This document shows positions 42,631 through 51,461 of a stretch of DNA of 64,000 nt, in pieces. The notes below the pieces were generated by a model. That model worked only from the letters and a program-made list of their open reading frames with translations. It was not told where the DNA came from and did no database searches. The stretch is from an uncultured Prevotellaceae bacterium (GTDB lineage: Bacteria; Bacteroidota; Bacteroidia; Bacteroidales; Bacteroidaceae). How positions within the stretch are numbered: position 1 is the first letter of the stretch; each line of letters opens with the position of its first letter. The position numbers were made by a program, and so were the translations under genes. Location of the stretch: positions 1-64,000 of the forward strand of contig CACZVN010000004.1 of NCBI GenBank assembly GCA_902784615.1. The letters are read 5' to 3'.

Positions 42631-43392
42631 GTGGCACTGAGTTGTATTATCGTTGATGACGAGCCGTTGGCAGTGAAGTTGCTCGAGTCGTTTGTCGCCA
42701 AGACGCCCGACCTTGAGTTGCTGGGCTCCTTCACGGACTCCGTGGAGGCCATCAACGCCATCAAGGAGCGCCAGCCCAATCTGCTTTTCCTCGACATTCA
42801 GATGCCAGACCTCAACGGTATGGAACTGGCCCACATGTTGCCTGAGGGCACGAAGGTGATCTTCACCACAGCCTTCAAGGAGTATGCCTTCGAGAGTTAC
42901 GAGGTGAGCGCTCTCGACTTCCTGCTGAAACCCATCCGCTATAATAAGTTCATCGCTGCCGTGGATAAGGCCCGCGAGTGGTTTGGTAGGAACTCACTGG
43001 GGACGGTTCTCACTGAGTCCGCGCCTGTCACGAACTCACCGAGAACCGTCCCCAATGAGTCCATCTTCCTGAAGGTGGATGGGGAGTTCCGACAGGTGGC
43101 ACTATCGCAGATCCTCTATGTGGAGGGGATGAAAGACTATGTGATGTTCTACATCGAAGGCCAGAAGCGGCCGTTGGTTACTCATCTCACGATGAAGTCG
43201 GTGGAGGACATGCTGCCGGAATCACAGTTTATGCGCGTTCACCGTTCCTATATTGTTGCCCTTGACAAGATCCGTAGCGTCGATCGTAACGACTGCCTCT
43301 ATATCGGTGAAGAGATTATCCGTGTGACGGAGGCCTACCACGATAAGTTTATCCAATACCTCAACTCGAAATTCCCAGGGTATAAACAGTAA
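42631..43392 (+). CDS. LytTR-family response regulator
   Basis: A 253-residue regulator. The receiver (about 1-115) has phospho-acceptor Asp55 (LLFLDIQMPD). The LytTR DNA-binding domain (about 145-250) has FLKVDGEFRQVALSQILYVEGMKDYVMFY and FMRVHRSYIVALDKI. The start is a GTG at 42631, preceded by an ATTAAAGATTAAAC tract. Residues 121-143, the linker between the domains, are encoded by a 69-nt palindrome (42992-43060) that looks inserted in frame. Target genes are unknown; the CE2 esterase follows directly. Confidence 0.92.
   Translation: MALSCIIVDDEPLAVKLLESFVAKTPDLELLGSFTDSVEAINAIKERQPNLLFLDIQMPDLNGMELAHMLPEGTKVIFTTAFKEYAFESYEVSALDFLLKPIRYNKFIAAVDKAREWFGRNSLGTVLTESAPVTNSPRTVPNESIFLKVDGEFRQVALSQILYVEGMKDYVMFYIEGQKRPLVTHLTMKSVEDMLPESQFMRVHRSYIVALDKIRSVDRNDCLYIGEEIIRVTEAYHDKFIQYLNSKFPGYKQ
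42992..43060 (+). repeat. REP-like palindrome inside the LytTR regulator gene
   Basis: 27-nt arms (42992-43018, 43034-43060) pair at 24 positions around a 15-nt loop. They contain TGGGGACGGTTCTC / GAGAACCGTCCCCA. The unit is 69 nt, exactly 23 codons. It encodes the interdomain linker, where an insertion would be tolerated. Confidence 0.88.
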
Positions 43393-43410
43393 GAAAGATC
43401 AACCAACAAT

Positions 43411-44562
43411 ATGAATATGAGAAAACTGTTATTTGCAGTGCTGCTGGCACTTTTCACCTTTCACTCCTCACTTTTCACATCTTCTGCCATCGTTACCGTT
43501 CCCATTCAGGGCACCATCATCAGTCCTGCCGATCCTCATATCCAGTATGCAGGCCGTATCAGCTTCGCCAACCCAGAACGCCCTGCGTGGAATTTCCCTG
43601 GCATCCAGATCATGGCCGCCTTCGAGGGCACGTCGCTGCGCATGCAGGCCAAGCCCCAGAGCGGCTACTTCATGGCACAGATTGATCAGGCCGAGCCCTT
43701 TAAGGTGGCTTTCCGTGGAGAGCGCGATTCCGTTGTCACCCTCGCCACTGCCCTGCCCGAAGGTCGTCACCTCGTCCGTCTGATGTACGTCATCGAGGGC
43801 TATGAGTTCTTCCCTGAGTTCTGGGGCTTCGTGCTCGATAAGGGTCGCCGTCTCGTTGAGGCTCCCGCTTTTCCTTCCAGAAAGATCGAATTCATCGGCA
43901 ACTCCATCACCTGTGGCTATGGTAACGAGGGCCTGGATAAGATGGAACACTTCGACTACGCCACAGAGAACCATTATTACAGTTACGCTTCCATCGCAGC
44001 CCGCAACCTTGAGGCCCAGCATTGGGTCGTCGCCCGCAGTGGCATTGGTGCCTATCGCAACTACGACGGACCGAAGACTGGTAATCCAGAGTCCTGCATG
44101 CCCGTACAATATGAATATACGGGCTATGCCGTGGTTCCACAGCTTCGCCAGAAGTTTACCTTTCTTACTGAGAAATGGGACTTCAGCCGTTATCAACCTG
44201 ATGTCGTCTGCATCAACCTCGGTACCAACGATCTTTCCACGAACAACTACGATCTGAACCTCCTGAAGCAAGGCTATCAGAAGCTCCTGAAGATGGTACG
44301 CCAACATAATCCGAAGGCAAAGATAGTGTTCCTCACGGGTTCCATGCTTTACAATCAGGAACAACAGGAGGCCATTCAACTACTGAATGAGATCGCCGCT
44401 GAGGCTCAGGCCGCAGGCGACACGGAGGTCTATCGTTTCGATATGACTCACATTGACGGCGAGGCCTATTATGGTAACGACTGGCATCCCAACGTCTATC
44501 AGGATGAGAAGATGGCCAACGAACTCACGGCCTATCTTCGCAAGTTGATGAATTGGTTCTAA
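43411..44562 (+). CDS. CE2-type SGNH carbohydrate esterase
   Basis: A 383-residue exported protein. A signal peptide (to about residue 26) precedes a beta-sandwich domain (about 35-155) and an SGNH hydrolase domain with nucleophile Ser165 in GNSITCGYG, the INLGTND block (about 270) and the catalytic DWHP near the end. This two-domain order is that of carbohydrate esterase family 2, which removes acetyl groups from xylan or other glycans. It is 18 nt after the LytTR regulator, so it may belong to that operon. Specific glycan unknown. Confidence 0.9.
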   Translation: MNMRKLLFAVLLALFTFHSSLFTSSAIVTVPIQGTIISPADPHIQYAGRISFANPERPAWNFPGIQIMAAFEGTSLRMQAKPQSGYFMAQIDQAEPFKVAFRGERDSVVTLATALPEGRHLVRLMYVIEGYEFFPEFWGFVLDKGRRLVEAPAFPSRKIEFIGNSITCGYGNEGLDKMEHFDYATENHYYSYASIAARNLEAQHWVVARSGIGAYRNYDGPKTGNPESCMPVQYEYTGYAVVPQLRQKFTFLTEKWDFSRYQPDVVCINLGTNDLSTNNYDLNLLKQGYQKLLKMVRQHNPKAKIVFLTGSMLYNQEQQEAIQLLNEIAAEAQAAGDTEVYRFDMTHIDGEAYYGNDWHPNVYQDEKMANELTAYLRKLMNWF

Positions 44563-45509
44563 CTTCCTAAACGTTTCCGGACGTCCTCGAGGATGGTGAG
44601 GAGGTCGGGCATCGTCTCAGCACGGAGCATGGCGATGCGCGTTTGACGGAAATCGGGAATGCCCTTGAAGATGGGTGTGGCAGCGAGGTGTCTTCTGGTA
44701 TGGAGGATACCTCGCTTCTCGTCGATGCGCTCCACGTTGATGCGCAGGAGTTCTTCGAGGATATCGAGTTTTGCGTTGAAATCGAGTTTTTCGCGACTGA
44801 AGATCCAGGGACAGCCGAAGGTGGCGCGGCCTATCATCACGGCATCCACACCGTAAGTGTCGAAGGCTTTGTCGGCCTCGTCGAGCGAGTGGATGTCACC
44901 ATTGCCTATAATAGGAATATGTATGCGTGGGTTGTGCTTCACTTCGCCGATGAGCGTCCAGTCGGCATTGCCTGTGTACATCTGTGAGCGGGTGCGTCCG
45001 TGGATCGTCAGCGCCTGAATGCCACAGTCCTGTAACTGTTCGGCTAGTTCTGTGATGATCAGTTGTTCGCAGTTCCAGCCCAGACGGGTCTTCACAGTGA
45101 CGGGCAACTTGACGGCATCCACCACTTTCTGTGTGATCTCCAGCATCTTGGGGATATTCTGCAGCATGCCAGCACCAGCGCCCTTGCCTGCCACCTTCTT
45201 CACAGGGCAGCCGAAGTTCAGGTCGATGACATCGGGGCCCGCCTGTTCGACGATCTTCGCGGCCTCTACCATCGCCTCCACGTCTCGGCCGTAGATCTGA
45301 ATGCCTACAGGGCGCTCTGTATCGCTGATGGTGAGCTTCGAGATCGTCGATTTCACATCGCGGATAAGCGCCTCGGCACTCACGAACTCCGTATAGACCA
45401 TCGCCGCCCCGAACCGCTTGCACAGCAGTCGGAAGCCGATGTCCGTTACGTCCTCCATGGGAGCCAGGAACACGGGCCGTTCACCGAATTCTACATTACC
45501 GATCTTCAT
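44559..45509 (-). CDS. dusB: tRNA-dihydrouridine synthase (DusB-like)
   Basis: A 316-residue flavoenzyme that reduces uridine in the tRNA D-loop. Landmarks are the N-terminal LAPMEDVTDIGFR, catalytic Cys in DLNFGCPVKKVAGKGAGAGML (about 98), HGRTRSQMYTG and GNGDIHS with IGRATFGCPW for FMN binding. Complete length. It converges with the esterase gene, ends overlapping by 4 nt. DusB is the likeliest of the Dus subtypes; the choice is by overall resemblance. Confidence 0.93.
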   Translation of the reverse strand: MKIGNVEFGERPVFLAPMEDVTDIGFRLLCKRFGAAMVYTEFVSAEALIRDVKSTISKLTISDTERPVGIQIYGRDVEAMVEAAKIVEQAGPDVIDLNFGCPVKKVAGKGAGAGMLQNIPKMLEITQKVVDAVKLPVTVKTRLGWNCEQLIITELAEQLQDCGIQALTIHGRTRSQMYTGNADWTLIGEVKHNPRIHIPIIGNGDIHSLDEADKAFDTYGVDAVMIGRATFGCPWIFSREKLDFNAKLDILEELLRINVERIDEKRGILHTRRHLAATPIFKGIPDFRQTRIAMLRAETMPDLLTILEDVRKRLGS

Positions 45510-45517
45510 TTCGCCTG

Positions 45518-45525
45518 CAAAAGTA
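45518..45525 (-). promoter_or_regulatory. -7 promoter element of dus
   Basis: Reads TACTTTTG on the minus strand, 8 nt from the ATG. Confidence 0.55.
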
Positions 45526-45567
45526 CAATTATTTCCTGAATTATTTGGCAGTTTTTAGAAAAAGACT

Positions 45568-45598
45568 TATCTTTGCACACGACAATCATGTGATTGTC
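45568..45598 (+). promoter_or_regulatory. Promoter and perfect palindrome before the DUF2851 gene
   Basis: -7 element TATCTTTG at 45568-45575 is followed by the perfect 18-bp palindrome GACAATCATGTGATTGTC at 45581-45598, at the expected transcription start. The palindrome may be an operator or a small 5' hairpin. Confidence 0.6.
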
Positions 45599-45614
45599 GC
45601 TTAAATTTGACACT

Positions 45615-46910
45615 ATGGAACAATTGCTGCACTATGTGTTTAAGCACAAACTGTTCCCTTTGCGGGAACTGAAGACGAGCGACGGTGATCCCGTCGAAGT
45701 GATTGACCCCGGACTGCACAACCGCAATGCAGGCCCCGACTTCTTCAATGCGAAGGTGAAGATTGGACGGACGCTGTGGGTGGGGAATGTGGAGATCCAC
45801 GACAAGTCGAGTGATTGGTATCTGCATGGCCACGACAAGGATCCGCGTTATGACAATGTGATCCTTCATGTAGCAGGGGTACTCGATGCCGAGGTGATGA
45901 ATACCAACGGTGAGTTTATCAAACAGATGCAACTCGATGTGCCTGACCATATCCGTGAGCACTATGACGAGTTGCTGAAGACTGACAGTTACCCACCCTG
46001 CTACAAGGTGATCCCTGATCTGACGCGACTGATGGTACATGCTTGGATGGCTGCTCTCCAGACAGAACGGCTGGAGCAGAAGACGGAGGCTATTAAAAAG
46101 CGTGCGGAGCGCTGTAACGGTTCGTGGGAGGACGCCTATTTTGTCACCCTTGCCCGTAACTACGGTTTTGGCATTAACGGAGATGTCTTTGAGCAATGGG
46201 CGGAGAATATCCCCTTGAGTGCCGTTGCCCATCATCGGGATGATCTCTTCCAGATCGAGGCGATTTTTATGGGACAGGCAGGACTGCTAGAACTGGAGGC
46301 GGTGCCCGAGTATTACCAGCAAGAGGCGCTCAACGAGGGCTACTTCGCCAAACTCCGCAATGAATACCTCTATCTAGCCCATAAGTTTTCGATGAAACCG
46401 ATTGATTTCCATCTCTGGCGGTTTCTCAGGCTCCGTCCGCAGAACTTTCCGCATATCCGCATCGCACAGCTTGCGAACCTCTATTACCAACAGAAGACGG
46501 GTTTGAGTCAGTTGATAAGGTGCGACACTATCGAGGAGTTGAAGACCCTTTTCAGTTCGCATGTTACCCCTTACTGGGAGACGCACTATACCTTCGGCTC
46601 CACGAGTTCGAGGACGGAGAAGCACCTGACCTACGGTTCGCTGAACCTCCTGATGATCAATACGGCCATCCCCATGCTCTTCGCCTATGGACGTCATATG
46701 GCAAGGGAAGTGCTCTGCGATCGTGCTTTCGACTTCCTGGAACAGTTGAAGGCAGAGAACAACTATATCATCCGTATGTGGCAGCAGGTGGGACTCCCGG
46801 TTGAAACCGCGGGTGACTCCCAGGCCCTCATCCAGCTCAAGAAAGAATACTGCGACAAGAAGGATTGCCTCCGCTGTCGCTTTGGCTATGAATATCTTAA
46901 ACGTAAATAG
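45615..46910 (+). CDS. DUF2851 family protein
   Basis: A 431-residue soluble protein of the DUF2851 family, nearly restricted to Bacteroidetes. Its conserved opening contains EVIDPGLHNRNAGPDFFNAKVKIGRTLWVGNVEIHDKSSDWYLHGH, with clustered His and Asp residues. A C-terminal CDKKDCLRCRFG segment has three cysteines. I chose ATG 45615; the longer frame starts at a TTG within the palindrome. It is 3 nt from dprA, suggesting co-transcription and perhaps a DNA-related role. No function is established. Confidence 0.88.
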   Translation: MEQLLHYVFKHKLFPLRELKTSDGDPVEVIDPGLHNRNAGPDFFNAKVKIGRTLWVGNVEIHDKSSDWYLHGHDKDPRYDNVILHVAGVLDAEVMNTNGEFIKQMQLDVPDHIREHYDELLKTDSYPPCYKVIPDLTRLMVHAWMAALQTERLEQKTEAIKKRAERCNGSWEDAYFVTLARNYGFGINGDVFEQWAENIPLSAVAHHRDDLFQIEAIFMGQAGLLELEAVPEYYQQEALNEGYFAKLRNEYLYLAHKFSMKPIDFHLWRFLRLRPQNFPHIRIAQLANLYYQQKTGLSQLIRCDTIEELKTLFSSHVTPYWETHYTFGSTSSRTEKHLTYGSLNLLMINTAIPMLFAYGRHMAREVLCDRAFDFLEQLKAENNYIIRMWQQVGLPVETAGDSQALIQLKKEYCDKKDCLRCRFGYEYLKRK

Positions 46911-46913
46911 ACT

Positions 46914-48038
46914 ATGAATACAGAAATTTTCTACACCATGGCGTTAACACGCCTGACAAATTTTAATTATCAGCAGGCATTGGAACTGTATAAGGCTGTG
47001 GGCAGTGCACAGTTACTTTATGAGTACAGAAATGACATTGGGGATATCCTGAAGGACTGTTCACCACGCCTTCGGGAAGCCCTGAAGGACTGGGACGAGC
47101 CGATGAAACGGGCAGATTTTGAGTTAAAGTATATGCAGGAGCATGGCATCCGGGCTCTGACCCTGATGGATGATGACTATCCGCAACGGCTGTTGGAGTG
47201 TCCCGATGCACCTATTGTTTTATACTTTACAGGCAATTGCGACTTGAATCAGATGAAGATTGTCAGTATCGTAGGTACGCGACAATGTACTCAGTACGGA
47301 CAGGATCTGATTCGCCATTTCATCGCTGACCTGCGCCAGCATTGTCCGCAAGTGCTGATCGTCAGTGGCCTGGCGTATGGTGTGGATATCCAAGCCCATC
47401 GGCAGGCTTTGTCGAATGGCTATGAGACGGTGGGCGTATTGGCGCATGGTCTGGATCAGATTTATCCATACCGTCATAAGGAGACGGCTGCCGATATGCT
47501 GAGACATGGCGGCCTGCTGACGGAGTTTATGACGCAGACAAATGCGGACAAGCCCAACTTCGTGCGACGGAATCGTATCGTAGCGGGAATGGCAGATAGT
47601 ACCGTCATCATTGAAAGTGCAGCCAAAGGTGGAGGTCTTATCACTGCAGAAATCGCCCAAAGTTACGACCGTAGCGTTTTTGCCTTTCCTGGCAGTGTCT
47701 ATGCGGAATTCTCCCAGGGTTGTAATAACCTGATCAGGGACAATGGGGCTGGCCTGATCTCCAATGCGGATGATTTTGTCCGTGCGATGGGGTGGCAGGA
47801 TGAGGCGGTCAGGAAACAGGCCAATGCCGATGGAATCGAGCGGGATCTATTTCCATCCCTCTCTTCAGAAGAACAGAAGATCGTTGGTCTTCTCCAACAG
47901 ACCAACGATCTTCAACTGAATATTCTCAGTGTAAAGACGAGCATCCCTATCGGCCAGCTTTCCGCCCTACTGTTTCAACTGGAAATGAAGGGCATTGTGA
48001 AACCCCTTGCCGGTGGGATGTATCACCTTCTATTGTGA
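46914..48038 (+). CDS. dprA: DNA-processing protein DprA
   Basis: A 374-residue DprA/Smf protein that loads RecA on single-stranded DNA during natural transformation. Rossmann-like core: VSIVGTRQCTQYG, VSGLAYGVDIQAHRQAL, GVLAHGLDQIYPYRHK, FVRRNRIVAGMADSTVIIESAAKGGGLITAEIA. N-terminal SAM-like and C-terminal winged-helix (about 310-374) domains are present. A perfect 15-bp inverted repeat (47876-47913) lies in the winged-helix codons. Convergent with the 48049 gene. Confidence 0.95.
   Translation: MNTEIFYTMALTRLTNFNYQQALELYKAVGSAQLLYEYRNDIGDILKDCSPRLREALKDWDEPMKRADFELKYMQEHGIRALTLMDDDYPQRLLECPDAPIVLYFTGNCDLNQMKIVSIVGTRQCTQYGQDLIRHFIADLRQHCPQVLIVSGLAYGVDIQAHRQALSNGYETVGVLAHGLDQIYPYRHKETAADMLRHGGLLTEFMTQTNADKPNFVRRNRIVAGMADSTVIIESAAKGGGLITAEIAQSYDRSVFAFPGSVYAEFSQGCNNLIRDNGAGLISNADDFVRAMGWQDEAVRKQANADGIERDLFPSLSSEEQKIVGLLQQTNDLQLNILSVKTSIPIGQLSALLFQLEMKGIVKPLAGGMYHLLL
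47876..47913 (+). repeat. Perfect 15-bp inverted repeat within dprA
   Basis: Arms GAAGATCGTTGGTCT and AGACCAACGATCTTC enclose the loop TCTCCAAC. The encoded protein has normal family length here, so it does not look inserted. No T tract follows. Confidence 0.8.
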
Positions 48039-48048
48039 TTCGAAGGTG

Positions 48049-48645
48049 TTACTTTAACAATGTTGCCAGAGCTTCCAGACGCTTGTTGAGTTCGTCGCTG
48101 GCCTTCTCCAGTGTCTCAGTGTTGTCCTTAATGGTATCCTCGTTGTCCTTCTTGATCTTTTTCTTATCCTTCTTGCTCAGCGACTCATTAGCCTCTGCGT
48201 CAGCAAGGGCCTTCTTGGCTGCCTCCAGCTCATTGATCTTCACTGTAATGGGGTTGATCTTGTTGCTGGTGCCATAGCCGCCATAGATCTCCTGAATTTG
48301 GATATTCTCAATCTTGACTGTAGAGACACCGCCCTGGGTTGAGAAGGACATCGTGAACACGAGGTTTTCGATGAACTGGCCTGCAAAGGGGTTGTAGGCG
48401 TTCTTGGTGTTTAGTGTCAGATTGTAACTGAACGACTTATTGGGGATGTCGTTGTTGGCATTCATCTGTGTGAAACTCTGAGAGTTCAGCCAGGACTTAG
48501 CAGCCATATAGGCATCGGCCTCAGATTTGCTGGTCGGAATCTCTTTCTTTACAACACAATTGCCGTTTGCATCCACGGGGAAATCATAGGCAAACGCCAT
48601 GCTGCTCATGGCAGTCATGACCATCATTAGGAATAGCTTTTTCAT
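48049..48645 (-). CDS. Secreted protein, DUF4468-like, with C-terminal coiled coil
   Basis: A 198-residue exported protein. Signal peptide MKKLFLMMVMTAMSSMAFAY precedes a domain resembling DUF4468 (about 30-120: EADAYMAAKSWLNSQSFTQMN, FIENLVFTMSFST). The charged Lys/Glu-rich helical tail (about 130-198: ELEAAKKALADAEANESLSKKDK) is probably a coiled coil. It has its own promoter. Function unknown; the domain label is a tentative match. Confidence 0.75.
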   Translation of the reverse strand: MKKLFLMMVMTAMSSMAFAYDFPVDANGNCVVKKEIPTSKSEADAYMAAKSWLNSQSFTQMNANNDIPNKSFSYNLTLNTKNAYNPFAGQFIENLVFTMSFSTQGGVSTVKIENIQIQEIYGGYGTSNKINPITVKINELEAAKKALADAEANESLSKKDKKKIKKDNEDTIKDNTETLEKASDELNKRLEALATLLK

Positions 48646-48679
48646 AATTGTTACTTTTTAGTTAAAACGTAATACGTCG

Positions 48680-48687
48680 CAAAGATA
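48680..48687 (-). promoter_or_regulatory. -7 promoter element of the 48645 gene
   Basis: Reads TATCTTTG on the minus strand, about 35 nt from the ATG. Confidence 0.6.
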
Positions 48688-48727
48688 AACAAAAAATCTG
48701 AAACAAAAAAGAAAAATGCGAAAAATT

Positions 48728-49495
48728 TTATTTGGCATCCTCGTGGATACTTTCGGCCATGAGACGATAGATCTGACGGGTACGCTCGTCAGGGAGGAGT
48801 TCTAGTTGGCGGTTCATGACGTTGACATCATAGCGTACCATAGGACCTGTTTGGGCATCACGGGGTGACATCTCTGAGACTTTTTTCGCGGTTTCATCGA
48901 TGAGCGGCAGGTAGAGACGGAAGTCTATCTGCTCTTCCTGAAGCACGCGCTCGGCGAGACGGTAACAGTGGTTGGTGAGGTTGCAGGCCAGTACGGCGGC
49001 GAGATGGAGTTTGCGGCGCTTCTCAGAGTCGGCCAGCACCACTTGGTCGGAGATGCTTTCCGCTAAGTGACGTATCAGGTCGCGGGTTTGTTCGTCGGAG
49101 CCCTCTATAAAACAAGGTATCGGACGGAACTCAACGTGACGTGCCTTTGAAAAGGTCTGCATGGGATAGAGCACGCCGTAATGCTGGGCATAGTCCATAA
49201 AGATATCCATGGGCACACTGCCCGCGGTATGGATGAAGACAGCATTGGAAGTGTTTTTGCAGACTGTAGCGGCTATCCCGCTGATGGCATCGTCCTTGAC
49301 GGAGAAAATATAGATATCTGCGTTTTTCTCGATTTCATCGATGCTTGCAGTGTAGTTGCAGTCCAGTTTCTCTGCCAGTTCCTTGGCATGCTCCTCCGTA
49401 CGACTAAACACCTGTGCGATATCCTCGCCTACAGCCTGCAGGGCAAGGGAGAGATGCGTGGCGAGGTTGCCAGAGCCGATGAAAACAATACGCAT
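48728..49495 (-). CDS. Rossmann-fold oxidoreductase with DUF2520 domain
   Basis: A 255-residue protein similar to pyrroline-5-carboxylate reductase and F420-dependent oxidoreductases. N-terminal VFIGSGNLATHLSLAL is the NAD(P)-binding GxGxxA/G loop; the C-terminal DUF2520 helical domain has HLAAVLACNLTNHCYRLAE. It follows coaX by 3 nt at the end of the panB operon. This suggests a possible role as a ketopantoate reductase substitute (PanE, absent here), but ilvC-encoded activity elsewhere could also do this. Substrate unproven. Confidence 0.85.
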   Translation of the reverse strand: MRIVFIGSGNLATHLSLALQAVGEDIAQVFSRTEEHAKELAEKLDCNYTASIDEIEKNADIYIFSVKDDAISGIAATVCKNTSNAVFIHTAGSVPMDIFMDYAQHYGVLYPMQTFSKARHVEFRPIPCFIEGSDEQTRDLIRHLAESISDQVVLADSEKRRKLHLAAVLACNLTNHCYRLAERVLQEEQIDFRLYLPLIDETAKKVSEMSPRDAQTGPMVRYDVNVMNRQLELLPDERTRQIYRLMAESIHEDAK

Positions 49496-49498
49496 AAT

Positions 49499-50260
49499 CT
49501 AATGTGTTGTGTTAAACAGTCCTTTGAACAAGAGATAGTCGTCTTTCGTAATCTGGTGCTGACAATAGGGGATGATGCTCTTCGCCATGCCGCCTGTCGC
49601 AATGAGATGGGCGGGTTGGGTGAAGGATGGCAGGAGTTTGTCGATCAGACCATCGATCATCGCGGCCGTGCCATTAAGGATGCCACTCTGCATACATTCC
49701 AGGGTGTTGCGCCCGATGAAATGGCGCGGTTTCTCGATGGTGATGGCGGGCAACTGGGAAGCGCGCTGACTAAGTGCATTCACGGAAGTCTTCACCCCAG
49801 GGATGATCAGGCCACCCAAGTATGTCTTATTCTCGTTGATGACGCCAATGGTGGTGGCAGTACCGAAGTCGATGACGATGGTGGGGGCTCCATAACAGGT
49901 CACGGCACCTACGGCATCGGCGAGACGGTCCTTACCCAACTGCGATGGTGACTCGATATCAATGGTGATAAACCGCTGGGCATCTTCAAGGCCGAAGAAA
50001 TGTGGTGTGATACCTGTCAGATCCGTAATGGCGAGAACGATATCATCGTTGACCTCAGGAACGACGGACGAGATAGTGACGGTCTCGATATCCTTTGGCT
50101 CCAGACCGTATTTCCTCAGTCCCTGTTTCAGTTCATAGCGGAAGAAACTGAAGGTCTCTTCCTTCCGTGTCTTGAAGCGCCAGGTATTGGTGATTTGACC
50201 GTCATTGTCGGCGATGGCTGTAACGATGGTGGAATTGCCGATATCTGTCAGGATGTGCAT
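49499..50260 (-). CDS. coaX: Type III pantothenate kinase CoaX
   Basis: A 253-residue ASKHA-fold kinase that phosphorylates pantothenate, the first committed step from vitamin B5 to coenzyme A. The N-terminal phosphate loop reads LTDIGNSTIVTA (DxGNT/S type). GKDRLADAVGA, IDFGTATTIGVI and GGLIIPG are also typical. It starts 1 nt after coaBC in the operon. Type III kinases are not inhibited by CoA, unlike type I. Confidence 0.95.
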   Translation of the reverse strand: MHILTDIGNSTIVTAIADNDGQITNTWRFKTRKEETFSFFRYELKQGLRKYGLEPKDIETVTISSVVPEVNDDIVLAITDLTGITPHFFGLEDAQRFITIDIESPSQLGKDRLADAVGAVTCYGAPTIVIDFGTATTIGVINENKTYLGGLIIPGVKTSVNALSQRASQLPAITIEKPRHFIGRNTLECMQSGILNGTAAMIDGLIDKLLPSFTQPAHLIATGGMAKSIIPYCQHQITKDDYLLFKGLFNTTH

Positions 50261-50261
50261 C

Positions 50262-51449
50262 TTAGAGACTGTTGATGTGGTCGAGAATCAGGTTGGCCGT
50301 TTCTTCCTTTGAGCAGAGGGGGAGTTCCACGACACCTGCCTGTGTGATGAGTGTTACCTGATTCGTATCTACGGCGAAGCCCGTCTGATTGCCAGAGATA
50401 GAGTTGGCACAGATGAGGTCAGCCCGTTTCTTGGCCAGTTTCTCGCGGGAGTTTTCAATCAAATGTTCCGTTTCCATCGAGAAACCGACGAGAATCTGTT
50501 CTTTCTTCTTATGCTCACCCAGCCAGGCTAAAATATCGTTGGTGCGTGTCAGGGCGATGGAAAGGTCTCCGTCCTGTTTCTTCACTTTCTGGTTCGAGTA
50601 GTTGGCTGGCGTATAGTCGGCCACCGCACTGCACATTATGATGATATCCTGGTCGGCACTGCGCGACGTGACAGCTTCGAACATATCGGCGGCACTGACG
50701 ACGGGTACAACCTCAATGCCTGCAAATGGCTGGAGACTGACGGGACCGGACACCAGCGTCACCTCTGCGCCACGGAGCACGGCCATCTTTGCGATCGCGT
50801 AGCCCATCTTGCCAGAGGAGTGGTTGGTGATAAAGCGCACAGGGTCGATGGCCTCCTGTGTCGGTCCAGCGGTGACGAGAATCTTCCTGCCCTTCAGGTC
50901 CTTATCCTTGGCCAAATGGAGGAGGATATGCTCAAGGAGCACCTCCTCAGAGGGCATTTTACCACTGCCGATGTCGCCACAGGCCAGACGACCCTCAACA
51001 GGCTCTATAATATGGTATCCGTAGTGCTTCAGTTTCTGGATGTTATCCTGCAGGATGGGATTCTCCCACATGCCCGTGTTCATAGCGGGAGAGAAGAGCA
51101 CAGGGGCCTTCGTGGCCATGATCGTCGTAGTGAGCATGTCGTCGCAGATGCCGCCTGCCACCTTACCGATGACATTGGCGGTACAGGGGGCCACGAGGAA
51201 GAGGTCACCCCGTTTGGCGAGCGACACGTGCTTCACATCGAAGTTGAAGTTACGGTCGAAGGTATCGACGATGCACTTGTTGTTCGTGAGCGTCTCAAAC
51301 GTCATCGGCGTGATGAAGTGGGTGGCGTTCTGCGTCATGATCACATGCACATCGGCATTCAACTTCACCAGCATTGAGGCGAGATTGGCGATCTTATAGG
51401 CGGCGATACTGCCTGTCACACCCAGTACGATGGTCTTTCCTGTCAGCAT
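50262..51449 (-). CDS. coaBC: Bifunctional phosphopantothenoylcysteine synthetase/decarboxylase CoaBC
   Basis: A 395-residue fusion of the CoaC flavoprotein decarboxylase (N-terminal, about 1-185: [36 protein letters not shown]) and CoaB synthetase (about 190-395: [51 protein letters not shown]). It adds cysteine to phosphopantothenate and decarboxylates it to phosphopantetheine. Middle gene of the pan/coa operon. Confidence 0.96.
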   Translation of the reverse strand: MLTGKTIVLGVTGSIAAYKIANLASMLVKLNADVHVIMTQNATHFITPMTFETLTNNKCIVDTFDRNFNFDVKHVSLAKRGDLFLVAPCTANVIGKVAGGICDDMLTTTIMATKAPVLFSPAMNTGMWENPILQDNIQKLKHYGYHIIEPVEGRLACGDIGSGKMPSEEVLLEHILLHLAKDKDLKGRKILVTAGPTQEAIDPVRFITNHSSGKMGYAIAKMAVLRGAEVTLVSGPVSLQPFAGIEVVPVVSAADMFEAVTSRSADQDIIIMCSAVADYTPANYSNQKVKKQDGDLSIALTRTNDILAWLGEHKKKEQILVGFSMETEHLIENSREKLAKKRADLICANSISGNQTGFAVDTNQVTLITQAGVVELPLCSKEETANLILDHINSL

Positions 51450-51461
51450 AGGCGGATATGT

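Noticed and set aside
47876-47913. dprA hairpin as a member of the REP-like palindrome family
   Set aside because: It lacks the GGGGAC core and the DprA protein shows no extra residues there, so it is listed separately.
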